Below are positions 18,205 to 24,974 of a stretch of DNA of 24,974 nt, piece after piece. The notes below the pieces were generated by a model. That model searched no databases, was not told the origin of the DNA, and worked only from the letters and a program-made list of their open reading frames with translations. The translations under genes were made by a program, and so were the position numbers. Positions within the stretch are counted from its first letter, which is position 1. Each line of letters opens with the position of its first letter. This DNA comes from Barthelona sp. PAP020 (Eukaryota; Metamonada: BaSk clade). The stretch covers positions 1 through 24,974 of the forward strand of contig JARQWU010000148.1 in the NCBI GenBank assembly GCA_040182905.1. The letters run 5' to 3'.

Positions 18205-19416
18205 TCAATCATCAATTTCATCACTTTCATGACCAGTTGCATTCATAAACAAGTGCATATTGCCTCCATTCATTTCATTGACGTCAATCAAATCCCAGCA
18301 TGTGTCAACGATCATGCTATACTCCTCTTCATTCAAGTACATCCCTGCGGCTACCAATTGTCTTATGACTTGAGTATCCATATTCAGATCAATAAGATTC
18401 GACAACACATGGCCACCATCCTTTGACAATTGAATAAGTTCCGATTCATGTGAGGGATCATAGTCAGGCACAATTGAATAGATTTTGATCATATCCCCTT
18501 CACATTTTCCACATACCATCTGTTTCTTATCAGGTGATATGGCAAAGGAAAAATGAGATTTGCCACAACCACAATGTACTTTTTGAATCTCATGAAAGTC
18601 ATCCAAATTGTATGACGTAATAAACCCATCAAGAGACATAATAAAAAGCATGCTGGGGTTAAAGAAAAAATGAAGATCACATGCTGAAGCAACAATGTCA
18701 AATGTGTGAATTAGAGATCCGTCTTCTGTGTTCCAGAGTTTAACCTTATGTGATTCATCACCAATAGCTACTATTTTTTCGTTTGAGAGGAATTCAACAG
18801 AAAAAATATGCTGGCCTTGAGTGAATTCACGAACAACAGAGAAATTGTAAGAATCTACAATCATAGCAATACTATCACTTCCGGCAGCCAAAAGATGTTT
18901 ACCATCTGATGAAAGTTCTAGTTTCCAAAAAATCTTGGAATGAGCTCTTTCTTCCAATACAACATCACCATTGTTTATATCCCACTTTTTAAGATATTTA
19001 TTCCCATCACTAGAATAAATATAATTGGAACAATGAGAAAAACAAATTCCAAAAATACTCATGTTGTCACTCATTCTACGCACAACAGAAAAATCTTGAA
19101 GGCTATAAATAATAATAGAACAATCAAATGAAGATGTTGCCATCTTTTGTCCATCTGGTGAAAAGATAACAGTCCAGACATGCTTTTCATGATTTTTCAA
19201 AGTGCAAATCAGCATTCTAGTTTCAACTTCAATTACATGAACATGGCCACTTGGTGTACCAATTAACAATTTTTTACCATCTGGTGAGTATTTAATGGCA
19301 CTTATATCACCAAAAATCACACCTTCAATTTCGCTAACACTATTTTCATCAATTTTGGAAGGAAACATACGACGAATACTTTTCCTCACTAACCTATCCA
19401 CTGACTCAGTAGACAT
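18205..19416 (-). CDS. WD40-repeat protein with shared C-terminal module
   Basis: A 403-residue protein. A short basic N-terminus precedes about seven WD40 blades at roughly 33-315, seen as the recurring pattern of SPDGKKLLIGTPSGHVHVIE (about 44-63), SPDGQKMATSSFDCSIIIYS, DGNKYLKKWDINNG and DESHKVKLWNTEDGS. The closest general resemblance is to beta-propeller scaffolds of the WDR5/Lis1 type, without a specific orthologue. Residues about 325-391 form a helical module shared with the ankyrin protein at 20917-22308: ELIQL..DGG..L, AAGMYLN, CWDLIDVNE and NGGNM. An acidic ESDEIDD end follows. The first in-frame ATG is at 19416. A separate 17-codon uORF (19471-19418) stops one base before it. The ankyrin gene is divergent, 1.5 kb away. 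Confidence 0.9.
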   Translation of the reverse strand: MSTESVDRLVRKSIRRMFPSKIDENSVSEIEGVIFGDISAIKYSPDGKKLLIGTPSGHVHVIEVETRMLICTLKNHEKHVWTVIFSPDGQKMATSSFDCSIIIYSLQDFSVVRRMSDNMSIFGICFSHCSNYIYSSDGNKYLKKWDINNGDVVLEERAHSKIFWKLELSSDGKHLLAAGSDSIAMIVDSYNFSVVREFTQGQHIFSVEFLSNEKIVAIGDESHKVKLWNTEDGSLIHTFDIVASACDLHFFFNPSMLFIMSLDGFITSYNLDDFHEIQKVHCGCGKSHFSFAISPDKKQMVCGKCEGDMIKIYSIVPDYDPSHESELIQLSKDGGHVLSNLIDLNMDTQVIRQLVAAGMYLNEEEYSMIVDTCWDLIDVNEMNGGNMHLFMNATGHESDEIDD

Positions 19417-19490
19417 ATCAACTATCAATAAGAACCAAAAAGAAAAAGGAAATATTCAAGAAATTCACCATTTTTAGCAAATATTTTTAC

Positions 19491-19548
19491 ACAAAGATCT
19501 ACATCCAATGAATTTGTCAGATGAAAATTGATTCATTGGATGCTTTGT
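19491..19548. promoter_or_regulatory. Large inverted repeat upstream of WD40 gene
   Basis: A perfect 12-bp inverted repeat, CATCCAATGAAT (19502-19513) and ATTCATTGGATG (19531-19542), encloses a 17-nt spacer. A further 6-bp pair, ACAAAG (19491-19496) and CTTTGT (19543-19548), flanks it with a 5-nt bulge on one side. It lies about 75-130 bp upstream of the WD40 start codon, in its 5' flank. It could be a binding site for a dimeric factor, an RNA hairpin in the 5' UTR or a remnant of a mobile element. Confidence 0.5.
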
Positions 19549-20015
19549 AAGTATTTTTTTGGAAAATATTCCGCTATCTTTTGAATCAGTTGTTTAAACG
19601 ATTCGACCCACATGGTAATTATTGAGTTAATACAGTTTTGTTGAGGTTATGTTCTTTCGATTATCGGGAAATTAGCGTTGTTGTTAATATTTCGAATGAG
19701 AGTTTTATAGTTTGTTGGCATTGTGAAGATAAATGCCTAATAACTTGTTGTTATACCGATTAAAAACTTTTTGGGCGTCAAATTTAAGAGAGACGCAAAT
19801 TTTGCAAAAAAGCCATGGATATTGCATTTTAAAGATAAAATAGATCATTGTCGCATTTTTATCGAAGTGTCAATAGTTAAACAAAGGTAGAGCCTGATTG
19901 AAATTTTTAAGTTCGGGCAGTCAATATTTGAATTGGTACATTTTAACAGGATATTTCAATTTCAAATGATGGTGATTGAAGCCAAATAGATAGCAATGAA
20001 GTATCTCAAACATAG

Positions 20016-20337
20016 TTTATTTCCAAGCCAAGAAGCACCATGCGTATGAGTGAAAAAAAAAGAATAGTGTTTATTTGGTTAAAGGCTTTCGAGGCCCGAA
20101 TGATCTGTTGAAAAAAAAACTTTAGATTTTCTAAGGTAAAGTTTAAACTTTAAAATTTTGCTTTTTGCAAAAATACAAAAAAGCTGGGTCAGAAGTTCTT
20201 TCCAAAGATACAACCTGGAGTCACACAATGTACTTTCAGTCTGAATCTCACACCCTGAGTTTTTCCAAAATTCACTAAAATGACTCTTTGAGTTTCTTTT
20301 CACTGTAAACAAGTTTATGTCACCACTAGACCAAATT
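20016..20337 (-). repeat. Dispersed repeat, copy B (full ~322 bp)
   Basis: The left block (20016-20182) is nearly identical to 22687-22850, sharing for example TTAAAGGCTTTCGAGGCCCG and AGTGTTTATTTGG. The right block (20222-20337) is a weaker match to 22890-23013, aligned over CTTTCAGTC, GAGTTT, TGTAAA and GACCAA. Both blocks occur in the same order and spacing as in copy C, so the unit is about 325 bp long. Confidence 0.85.
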
Positions 20338-20342
20338 CTCAT
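20079..20342 (-). pseudogene. Degenerate coding frame within repeat copy B
   Basis: An 87-codon minus-strand frame starting MRIWSSGDINLFTVKRNSKS. It aligns weakly with the frame in copy C through WSS, a Lys/Arg-Ser-Lys segment and FCIFAKSK near the end. No known domain was recognised. It is more likely a remnant of a gene or element repeated here than a working gene. Confidence 0.3.
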
Positions 20343-20916
20343 TCCACTTTTATCTTTTCCTAATGTTACGATACCGATTGTTGGAGTCCAACCCAACAAG
20401 AACAAAAAACAATTATAAATGATGTTACCTTTATTTAATTAAATTGAAAGTTGTCACGCTAACAACATAAGAGGCTCATTGAAGAAGTGAAAAATGATTC
20501 TTCAATGGAAGAAAAAAAGAAAATTTGGTGAATACATATCGCTCTTGCACTTTCAATTTGTGAATTTCGTGAGTAAAAATCTGTCAATACCATCACTATA
20601 TCAACAAATCTGAAAAATAAATTAGAACAATGTCCTTTGTAAAAAATATTCGAACAAACATAATTATCATAATTGTGCGACATTTTAACAATGTTTAAAT
20701 TAATATCGTAAGTTCAATTGGCTGCATCAATTCGAAAAAGGAGATCTCAAGAAAGAATTAATTAATATTGTGAAGAGTTCTCCACAAACCAGTCAATCAA
20801 TCATCAAATTTCATTTTCCCAACAACTAAATTAAAATAACGCCTGATTTGAGGGATAAATATTGAATATTCAAAGAAAAATGATAAATTTTGGGGTTCTT
20901 TTTTTTTTTGCCGACA

Positions 20917-22308
20917 ATGGTTGTTAACACTGCAGTTGAGGAAACTGACCCTTATGTTAAGTATAATATGGATCGAGTTGTTGTTCCAGATGGGTTCGAT
21001 GTGGATGGATTTGAAAATAATGGTCAACCAAAGAAGATCTATTTTGCAGCATGTGATGGTAACCTTGATATTGTCAAGCAGTATATCAAAGTTGGCGTTG
21101 ATGTGAACAAACAGGACAAGGAAGGAAGGACATTGCTTTTGGGAGCTTGTTTTTTTGGGTATTTTGAAGTTGTTGAGTTTTTGTTGGATTTTAGCGCTGA
21201 TGTTAATTTGTGTATGAATAATGGTGCTTCTCCATTATATGTTAGTTGTCAAAATGGTCATCTTGATGTTGCCCAAATTCTCTTAGATCATGGGGCTAAT
21301 ATTAATTTGTGTCCTAATGATGGTAGTTCTCCATTGTACATCAGTTGCCAAAATGGTCATCTTGATGTTGCCATAATGCTTTTGGATCATGGCGCTGATG
21401 TTAATTTGTGTAGGGACAGTGGATATTCTCCATTGTACATCAGTTGTCAACAAGGTCGTCTTGATGTTGCTAAAATGCTCTTGGATCATGGGGCTAATAT
21501 TAAGTTGTGTCCTAATGATGGTAGTTCTCCATTATTTATTAGTTGTCAAAATGGTCATCTTGATGTTGCCAGAATGCTTTTGGATCATGGGGCTGATGTT
21601 AATTTGTGTAGGAATGATAGTGCTTTTCCATTGTATATCAGTTGTCAACAAGGTCATCTTGATGTTGCTAAAATGCTCTTGGATCATGGGGCTGATATTA
21701 ATTTGTGTCTTAATGATGGTAGTTCCTCATTGAACATCAGTTGTTATAGTGGTTATCTCAGTGTTACTAAAATGCTCTTGGACCATGGTGCTGATGTGAA
21801 TTTGTGTCAGGACGGTGGATTTTCTCCATTGTATATCAGTTGTCAAAATGGTCATCTTGATATTGCCAAGATGCTTCTAGATTGTCCCGAAATAAACTTA
21901 TATGGTGAAGATATGCTGTTATTTTTCAACATATTGTATACAAGTGATGAACAATGGAAAAAAAACAAATACAGCATTTTGAGCTGTCCTAATTTAAAAC
22001 AACAATTGGAGAGTGGTGAGCCTGTTGATTTGAAATTTGAGCATTTGTCCAAATCCGAGTTAATTGAATTGGTGAAGGATAAGGGCTATCTTTTATCAAC
22101 ACTTGTTGAAATGAAGGTAGACAGTGGCATCATTCGAGAATTTGTCAGTGCTGGAGTCTACATGAATCAAAGAGATTTTGACATGTCAATCAATTTATGT
22201 TGGGATTTGATTGACATTAATGAAAGAAATGGTGGTAATATGCGTCAGTATATTGATGAAGAGATGAAGGATGATGACAGTGATGAGAGTGATGACAATG
22301 ATGATTAG
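20917..22308 (+). CDS. Ankyrin-repeat protein with shared C-terminal module
   Basis: A 463-residue protein with nine ankyrin units at about 38-333. Units 3-9 are very alike, with core PLYISCQNGHLDVAKMLLD and HGADVNLC, and show a two-unit (198-bp) periodicity. Ankyrin arrays bind partner proteins. Residues about 380-446 form the same module as in the WD40 protein at 18205-19416: ELIEL..DKG..L, SAGVYMN, CWDLIDINE and NGGNM. Between lies a linker of about 45 residues, and the end is Asp-rich (DDDSDESDDNDD). The ATG at 20917 is the first in frame; an 11-T tract at 20899-20909 is just upstream. By eye, base composition in the array is richer in G and less AT-rich than neighbouring genes. The partner and role are unknown; a lineage-specific family member is the best description. 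Confidence 0.93.
   Translation: MVVNTAVEETDPYVKYNMDRVVVPDGFDVDGFENNGQPKKIYFAACDGNLDIVKQYIKVGVDVNKQDKEGRTLLLGACFFGYFEVVEFLLDFSADVNLCMNNGASPLYVSCQNGHLDVAQILLDHGANINLCPNDGSSPLYISCQNGHLDVAIMLLDHGADVNLCRDSGYSPLYISCQQGRLDVAKMLLDHGANIKLCPNDGSSPLFISCQNGHLDVARMLLDHGADVNLCRNDSAFPLYISCQQGHLDVAKMLLDHGADINLCLNDGSSSLNISCYSGYLSVTKMLLDHGADVNLCQDGGFSPLYISCQNGHLDIAKMLLDCPEINLYGEDMLLFFNILYTSDEQWKKNKYSILSCPNLKQQLESGEPVDLKFEHLSKSELIELVKDKGYLLSTLVEMKVDSGIIREFVSAGVYMNQRDFDMSINLCWDLIDINERNGGNMRQYIDEEMKDDDSDESDDNDD
21220..21915 (+). repeat. Tandem ankyrin-coding repeat array (99-bp units, 198-bp higher order)
   Basis: Seven consecutive 99-bp units are highly similar at the DNA level. Odd units (3, 5, 7) carry GA(N/D)I.LC and even units (4, 6, 8) carry GADVNLC followed by R or Q, so the array seems to have grown by copying pairs of units. 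The ninth unit is the more diverged end cap. Confidence 0.85.
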
Positions 22309-22510
22309 AAAGGTCTTTTGTGTCATTACATGTTCATTCGATTCATGTTTTATGGACATTTTTCTTTGCATATAAATCATATTTTACTTGTTTTTTGATG
22401 CAGAAAAGGTTATTTACCCAATGTGTGATTCAATGAAGGTTTGGAATGGTTCATTTTGGGATGATCAACCTCACTTTAAACTTCCTCTTCATTTAACACA
22501 AAGCTCTCAT

Positions 22511-22637
22511 CGTTCAAATTACACTACAGTTCCTTGATTCCTCCATCCCTGGGGTTTTGACTGAAATTTGCCAGGAGGAGTTTTCTGAGTTTACTTTCTC
22601 TGTGAATAAATATAGTTGTTTCACAACTTGACCAATT
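22511..22637 (-). repeat. Dispersed repeat, copy C' (right block only)
   Basis: Closely matches 22890-23013 in the same orientation, from CGTTCAAATTACA to (T/G)GACCAATT. On the minus strand it reads NWSSCETT..., ESKLRKL and LANFSQNPR like copy C, but a TAG interrupts the frame where copy C has AAA. The left block is not found next to it. Confidence 0.85.
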
Positions 22638-22686
22638 ATTACATTTTCTCTTTGAAAAAGATGCGGTCTTTGGCAAACTCAATTCA

Positions 22687-23013
22687 ATTTTATTTCCAAC
22701 CCAAGAAGCACTGTGCGTATAAGTGAATAAGAAAGAATAGTGTTTATTTGGTTAAAGGCTTTCGAGGCCCGATTGATCTGTTGAAAAACTTTAGATTTTC
22801 TAAGGTAAAGTTAAAACTTTAAAATTTTGCTTTTGCAAAAATACAAAAAAATAGGAATGAAGAATTTCTCCGAAATTCTCCTACTTGATCGTTCAAATTA
22901 CATTTCAGTCCCTCAATTCCCCTCCTGGGATTTTGACTGAAATTTGCTAGAATGAGTTTTCTGAGTTTACTTTCTTTGTAAATAAATTTAGTTGTTTCAC
23001 AACTGGACCAATT
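22687..23013 (-). repeat. Dispersed repeat, copy C (full ~327 bp)
   Basis: The left block (22687-22850) matches copy B almost base for base and copy A more loosely. The right block (22890-23013) matches C' closely and B more loosely. No terminal inverted repeats or target-site duplication were seen. Confidence 0.85.
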
Positions 23014-23052
23014 CATTGGAGATATAGAGAGGTCATCTAATATCACTTCCAT
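22819..23052 (-). pseudogene. Short coding-like frame within repeat copy C
   Basis: A 77-codon frame beginning MEVILDDLSISPMNWSS and ending FCIFAKAKF. Across 30 codons compared with C', 8 bases differ and at least three changes are silent third-position ones, which hints at a protein-coding past. No domain was recognised, so a gene fragment amplified with the repeat is the likeliest reading. Confidence 0.3.
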
Positions 23053-23348
23053 TATTTGTTGTTTCTTGACCACCTTTAGGTCCAATTTTCTAAGTTATTT
23101 GGGCATCTGAATCCACGTGAGTTTTTTCCTAAACCTTAAGCTAACTCATTTCGTTGTTGTTCACTGAACAACTCATACCTCATAAATATCTAATAAATTT
23201 ATTATTGTTTTTTAATATTTTTTATTTAATTTAATTTAATTTATTATTATTTTTAAAGAACAAAGTATTTTTTTTTTACAAATATAAATATGTCTACACA
23301 TAAACGAACAGTTATACACCATATAATTTGTTAAAAACAGAAAGAAAA

Positions 23349-24524
23349 TTATCTTTTGCTTTGAATTTGAGATTGTAATAAAGCATGTTGAAGCATTCCT
23401 TGACGTAATCTCATTTCTTTCATTTCTTTTTCTAAATCTACCTTAGCATTTTTGATTCTATCCAAAGGTACTGTATCTTTCATTGAACTTCCTTTCATGT
23501 CCATTTGACTTTTGATAATTTCCAGTCTATCTGTCACATCAACTAAAGTATTACTTAAATTAGCCAATTTTTTTTGTAAATCATTGTGAATTTCATTTTC
23601 TTTTGAAAGTTCAGTAGCAAGAACTCGATGTTCTGCTGAAGCTTCCTCAAAATTCTCACTGATATAATTTTCTCTTATTTGAAGTTTTTCAATTGTTTTT
23701 TCCATTTCAATGATGAACTTTTGAAAATTTTTAGAATTATTAAAAACTTCTCCTTTCAACCCATTATGTAATCGTTCTAATTGTGCAAGTTGAACTTTCC
23801 AATTATCTGTTGTTCTAATATCTAATTTCAATTTAGGCGCAACTCGTTCTACTTCTTCCAACCATTTTTCCATGTTTAAAAATTCACTATCGGATCTTTT
23901 TAATTCACCTTTTTTACCAGGGACTTTTTTACCAGAATCAATTTGAAAATCAGTAATAACTACAGCTTCACCCTCTTCCATATCACTATCTTCTTCCTCT
24001 TCATCAAAATCCAATTCATTTAACTCTTCTTCAATCTTATCAACCAATTCTTCTATTTCAAATTGAGGCGTAATAAAGGCAGAATTTTTTTGAGAGCAAC
24101 TCAATTCTAATAAAAAATTTAATATCCAACAGACTTCAATACCATATCCTTCACGAATATTTTGATGTCTGAATCCCAAAGGATTTATTTCATAAGTTCG
24201 GTCAATAATTTCTTTATTATCTTCTTGAAGCACTTTATTATATAATTCATTTACAAATCTTTGAATATCTTGCGACAATAAATTGGGTTCATCATATTCA
24301 TTGGGATAATTTAAATCATCAATTCCACAATCTTTTAATAACCAAACACATAAACTGGCAAAATATAAGAACTGACTTGAATCTGTAGATTGTAATGCAA
24401 AATATAAATTGTTTAAAACAGGAAAATCTCTGGGTTCACAAAATTGCTTTTCATAATCTAATAATCTTAACTTATCTAAGATTTCAGGCATTAATGCAAA
24501 GGGAGATAAAGTAATTTCAGTCAT
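23349..24524 (-). CDS. IFT57: Intraflagellar transport protein IFT57 (IFT-B complex)
   Basis: A 391-residue protein of the peripheral IFT-B complex, which moves cargo to the flagellar tip. The N-terminal ~150 residues are the calponin-homology-like domain of the family: MPEILDKLRLLDYEKQFC (family LLDKLKLLNYEEEF), YFALQSTDSSQFLYFASLCVW (family YFALPTNPGEQFYMFCTLAAW) and REGYGIEVCWILNFL (family KSGYGEQVCYVLDCL). An acidic linker (about 175-195) is followed by coiled coil to the end. MDMKGSSMKDTVPLDRIKNA near residue 350 matches MDEKGSSMTDGAPLVKIKQA, and LRQGMLQHALLQSQIQSK matches the C-terminus. Length is close to animal IFT57 (about 429). The ATG at 24524 is first in frame. It lies on the minus strand like IFT140 but 18 kb away. 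Confidence 0.94.
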   Translation of the reverse strand: MTEITLSPFALMPEILDKLRLLDYEKQFCEPRDFPVLNNLYFALQSTDSSQFLYFASLCVWLLKDCGIDDLNYPNEYDEPNLLSQDIQRFVNELYNKVLQEDNKEIIDRTYEINPLGFRHQNIREGYGIEVCWILNFLLELSCSQKNSAFITPQFEIEELVDKIEEELNELDFDEEEEDSDMEEGEAVVITDFQIDSGKKVPGKKGELKRSDSEFLNMEKWLEEVERVAPKLKLDIRTTDNWKVQLAQLERLHNGLKGEVFNNSKNFQKFIIEMEKTIEKLQIRENYISENFEEASAEHRVLATELSKENEIHNDLQKKLANLSNTLVDVTDRLEIIKSQMDMKGSSMKDTVPLDRIKNAKVDLEKEMKEMRLRQGMLQHALLQSQIQSKR

Positions 24525-24846
24525 ATACCTTCAAAACAACAATAAAAAAATCAAAATAAAAAATTGATTTGGCTTTTGTTGCACTTCTTGTGAAAATGTT
24601 CTCTTTCATTCTAAAGGAAATATCCTGTTTTTTTTGGTTAAATTATTGGAATAATTGCTTATTATTTTGTTGTTCATAATTGAACTCTGTTTTAATCCCT
24701 TCAATTTGGTTTTTACAATGATATTATTATTTTGAAAACAATCAAATAAATAGAAAATGAATATAACTTAGTAAACAAAAAACAAAACAAAAGAATTACT
24801 TTTTATGAAATAAATTAAAAAATACAACAACAATTTCACCTCATTT
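24525..24846. other. Intergenic region upstream of IFT57
   Basis: About 320 bp of AT-rich sequence that should hold the IFT57 promoter and the 3' UTR of the next minus-strand gene. A sense-strand T-rich stretch precedes the IFT57 ATG. No RNA gene or motif was recognised. Confidence 0.4.
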
Positions 24847-24972
24847 TCATTTTTGAGCAATTTTTGTCCCTAACAAATGTGCCACAAATTGGCCATTTTC
24901 AGATTCAGGACAGAAATCATCAATAATTTGGTCCAAAAATGTTTGTCTATTCCAAAAACTTGTGGATAGTTG
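24847..24972 (-). CDS. C-terminal fragment of an unidentified protein (runs off the window)
   Basis: A frame open from the right edge to TGA at 24849-24847 gives 41 residues, starting QLSTSFWNRQTFLDQIIDDF and ending HLLGTKIAQK. The composition (balanced charge, aromatic residues, no low complexity) looks coding, unlike the other two frames on this strand, which stop sooner or read poorly. The gene would be tandem with IFT57, upstream of it. Too short to name. Confidence 0.5.
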   Translation of the reverse strand, partial: QLSTSFWNRQTFLDQIIDDFCPESENGQFVAHLLGTKIAQK

Positions 24973-24974
24973 AA

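Larger units (their letters stand above)
19417..20916. other. Long divergent intergenic region, WD40 to ankyrin gene
   Basis: About 1.5 kb holding the two promoters, the hairpin at 19491-19548, a smaller GCGTC/GACGC hairpin at 19775-19796, repeat copy B (20016-20337) and its degenerate frame. A minus-strand frame at 20459-20683 (MSHNYDNYVCSN start) is open but unrecognised and was not accepted. No conserved promoter element was identified. Confidence 0.45.
22309..23348. other. Long intergenic region between convergent ankyrin and IFT57 genes
   Basis: About 1.04 kb holding repeat copies C' and C. A short plus-strand open stretch at about 22402-22536 after a TGCAG-ending pyrimidine tract has no CTAAC and no recognised product. 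An AATTT-type simple repeat lies at about 23220-23260, near the 3' end of IFT57. Confidence 0.5.

Noticed and set aside
19424-19470. Possible intron (GTGAAT to GATAG, minus strand) joining an upstream ATG to the WD40 gene
   Set aside because: No CTAAC, a GTG rather than GTA start, and the joined frame does not match the WD40 protein.
20129-20174. Intron-like segment (GTATTT to CTTAG, minus strand) inside repeat copies B and C
   Set aside because: Lacks a proper CTAAC at the expected distance, and splicing it would create an immediate TAA in the frame that precedes it.
20459-20683. 74-codon minus-strand frame starting MSHNYDNYVCSN
   Set aside because: Has an ATG and mixed composition, but no relative, no splice partner and it lies between a repeat copy and a promoter; kept only as a note.
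21220-21915. Regular ~99-bp repeats that might suggest a CRISPR array or satellite
   Set aside because: The period is an in-frame 33-codon ankyrin unit, with no unique spacers, in a eukaryotic gene.
22402-22536. Plus-strand open stretch after a TGCAG-ending pyrimidine tract, possibly an extra exon of the ankyrin gene
   Set aside because: The ankyrin gene already ends with the acidic tail and TAG at 22308, and no 5' splice site with CTAAC links the two.

Overview
The window is nuclear DNA from a flagellated single-celled eukaryote. It is AT-rich, gene-dense and intron-poor. TAA, TAG and TGA are all used as stops, so the standard genetic code fits. The gene set is eukaryotic: IFT140, IFT57, DRC4, a kinesin, eIF3D, GPN3 and RAMP4. 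Only four introns could be resolved. All are 40-41 nt, start with GTA and carry CTAAC 8-9 nt before the 3' end. The species cannot be named from the sequence. Because intron-poor protists with a strict branch-point motif include several excavate and metamonad lineages, that is a guess at most.

Layout: 1-159 is a possible structured RNA of four consecutive hairpins ending in a T run. 304-6242 (minus) holds IFT140 (retrograde intraflagellar transport) and GPN3 (RNA polymerase assembly GTPase, with a 6-nt microexon). 6453-8347 (plus) holds DRC4/GAS8 (nexin-dynein regulatory complex) and a RAMP4/SERP-like ER tail-anchored protein. 8463-13620 (minus) holds an IQ-motif protein, a kinesin (kinesin-13-like), an ER-retrieved type I membrane protein and a short SET/NAP-family protein. 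13882-16941 (plus) holds eIF3D (one intron) and a multi-pass membrane metallophosphoesterase-like protein with altered active-site residues. 23349-24524 (minus) is IFT57, and the C-terminus of one more minus-strand gene runs off the right edge.

Between about 17.0 and 23.1 kb the character changes. Intergenic gaps exceed 1 kb, copies of a ~325-bp repeat appear (two full, two partial, all in one orientation), and two divergent accessory genes sit among them. One encodes a WD40-repeat protein and the other a nine-unit ankyrin-repeat protein. These share an otherwise unrecognised C-terminal module of about 67 residues, roughly half identical without gaps, followed by an acidic tail. This island is the best candidate here for something undescribed: a modular family in which different repeat scaffolds are attached to one common C-terminal module.

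The flagellar genes (IFT140, IFT57, DRC4 and, by inference, the IQ and kinesin genes) are interspersed with housekeeping genes rather than forming an operon-like block.
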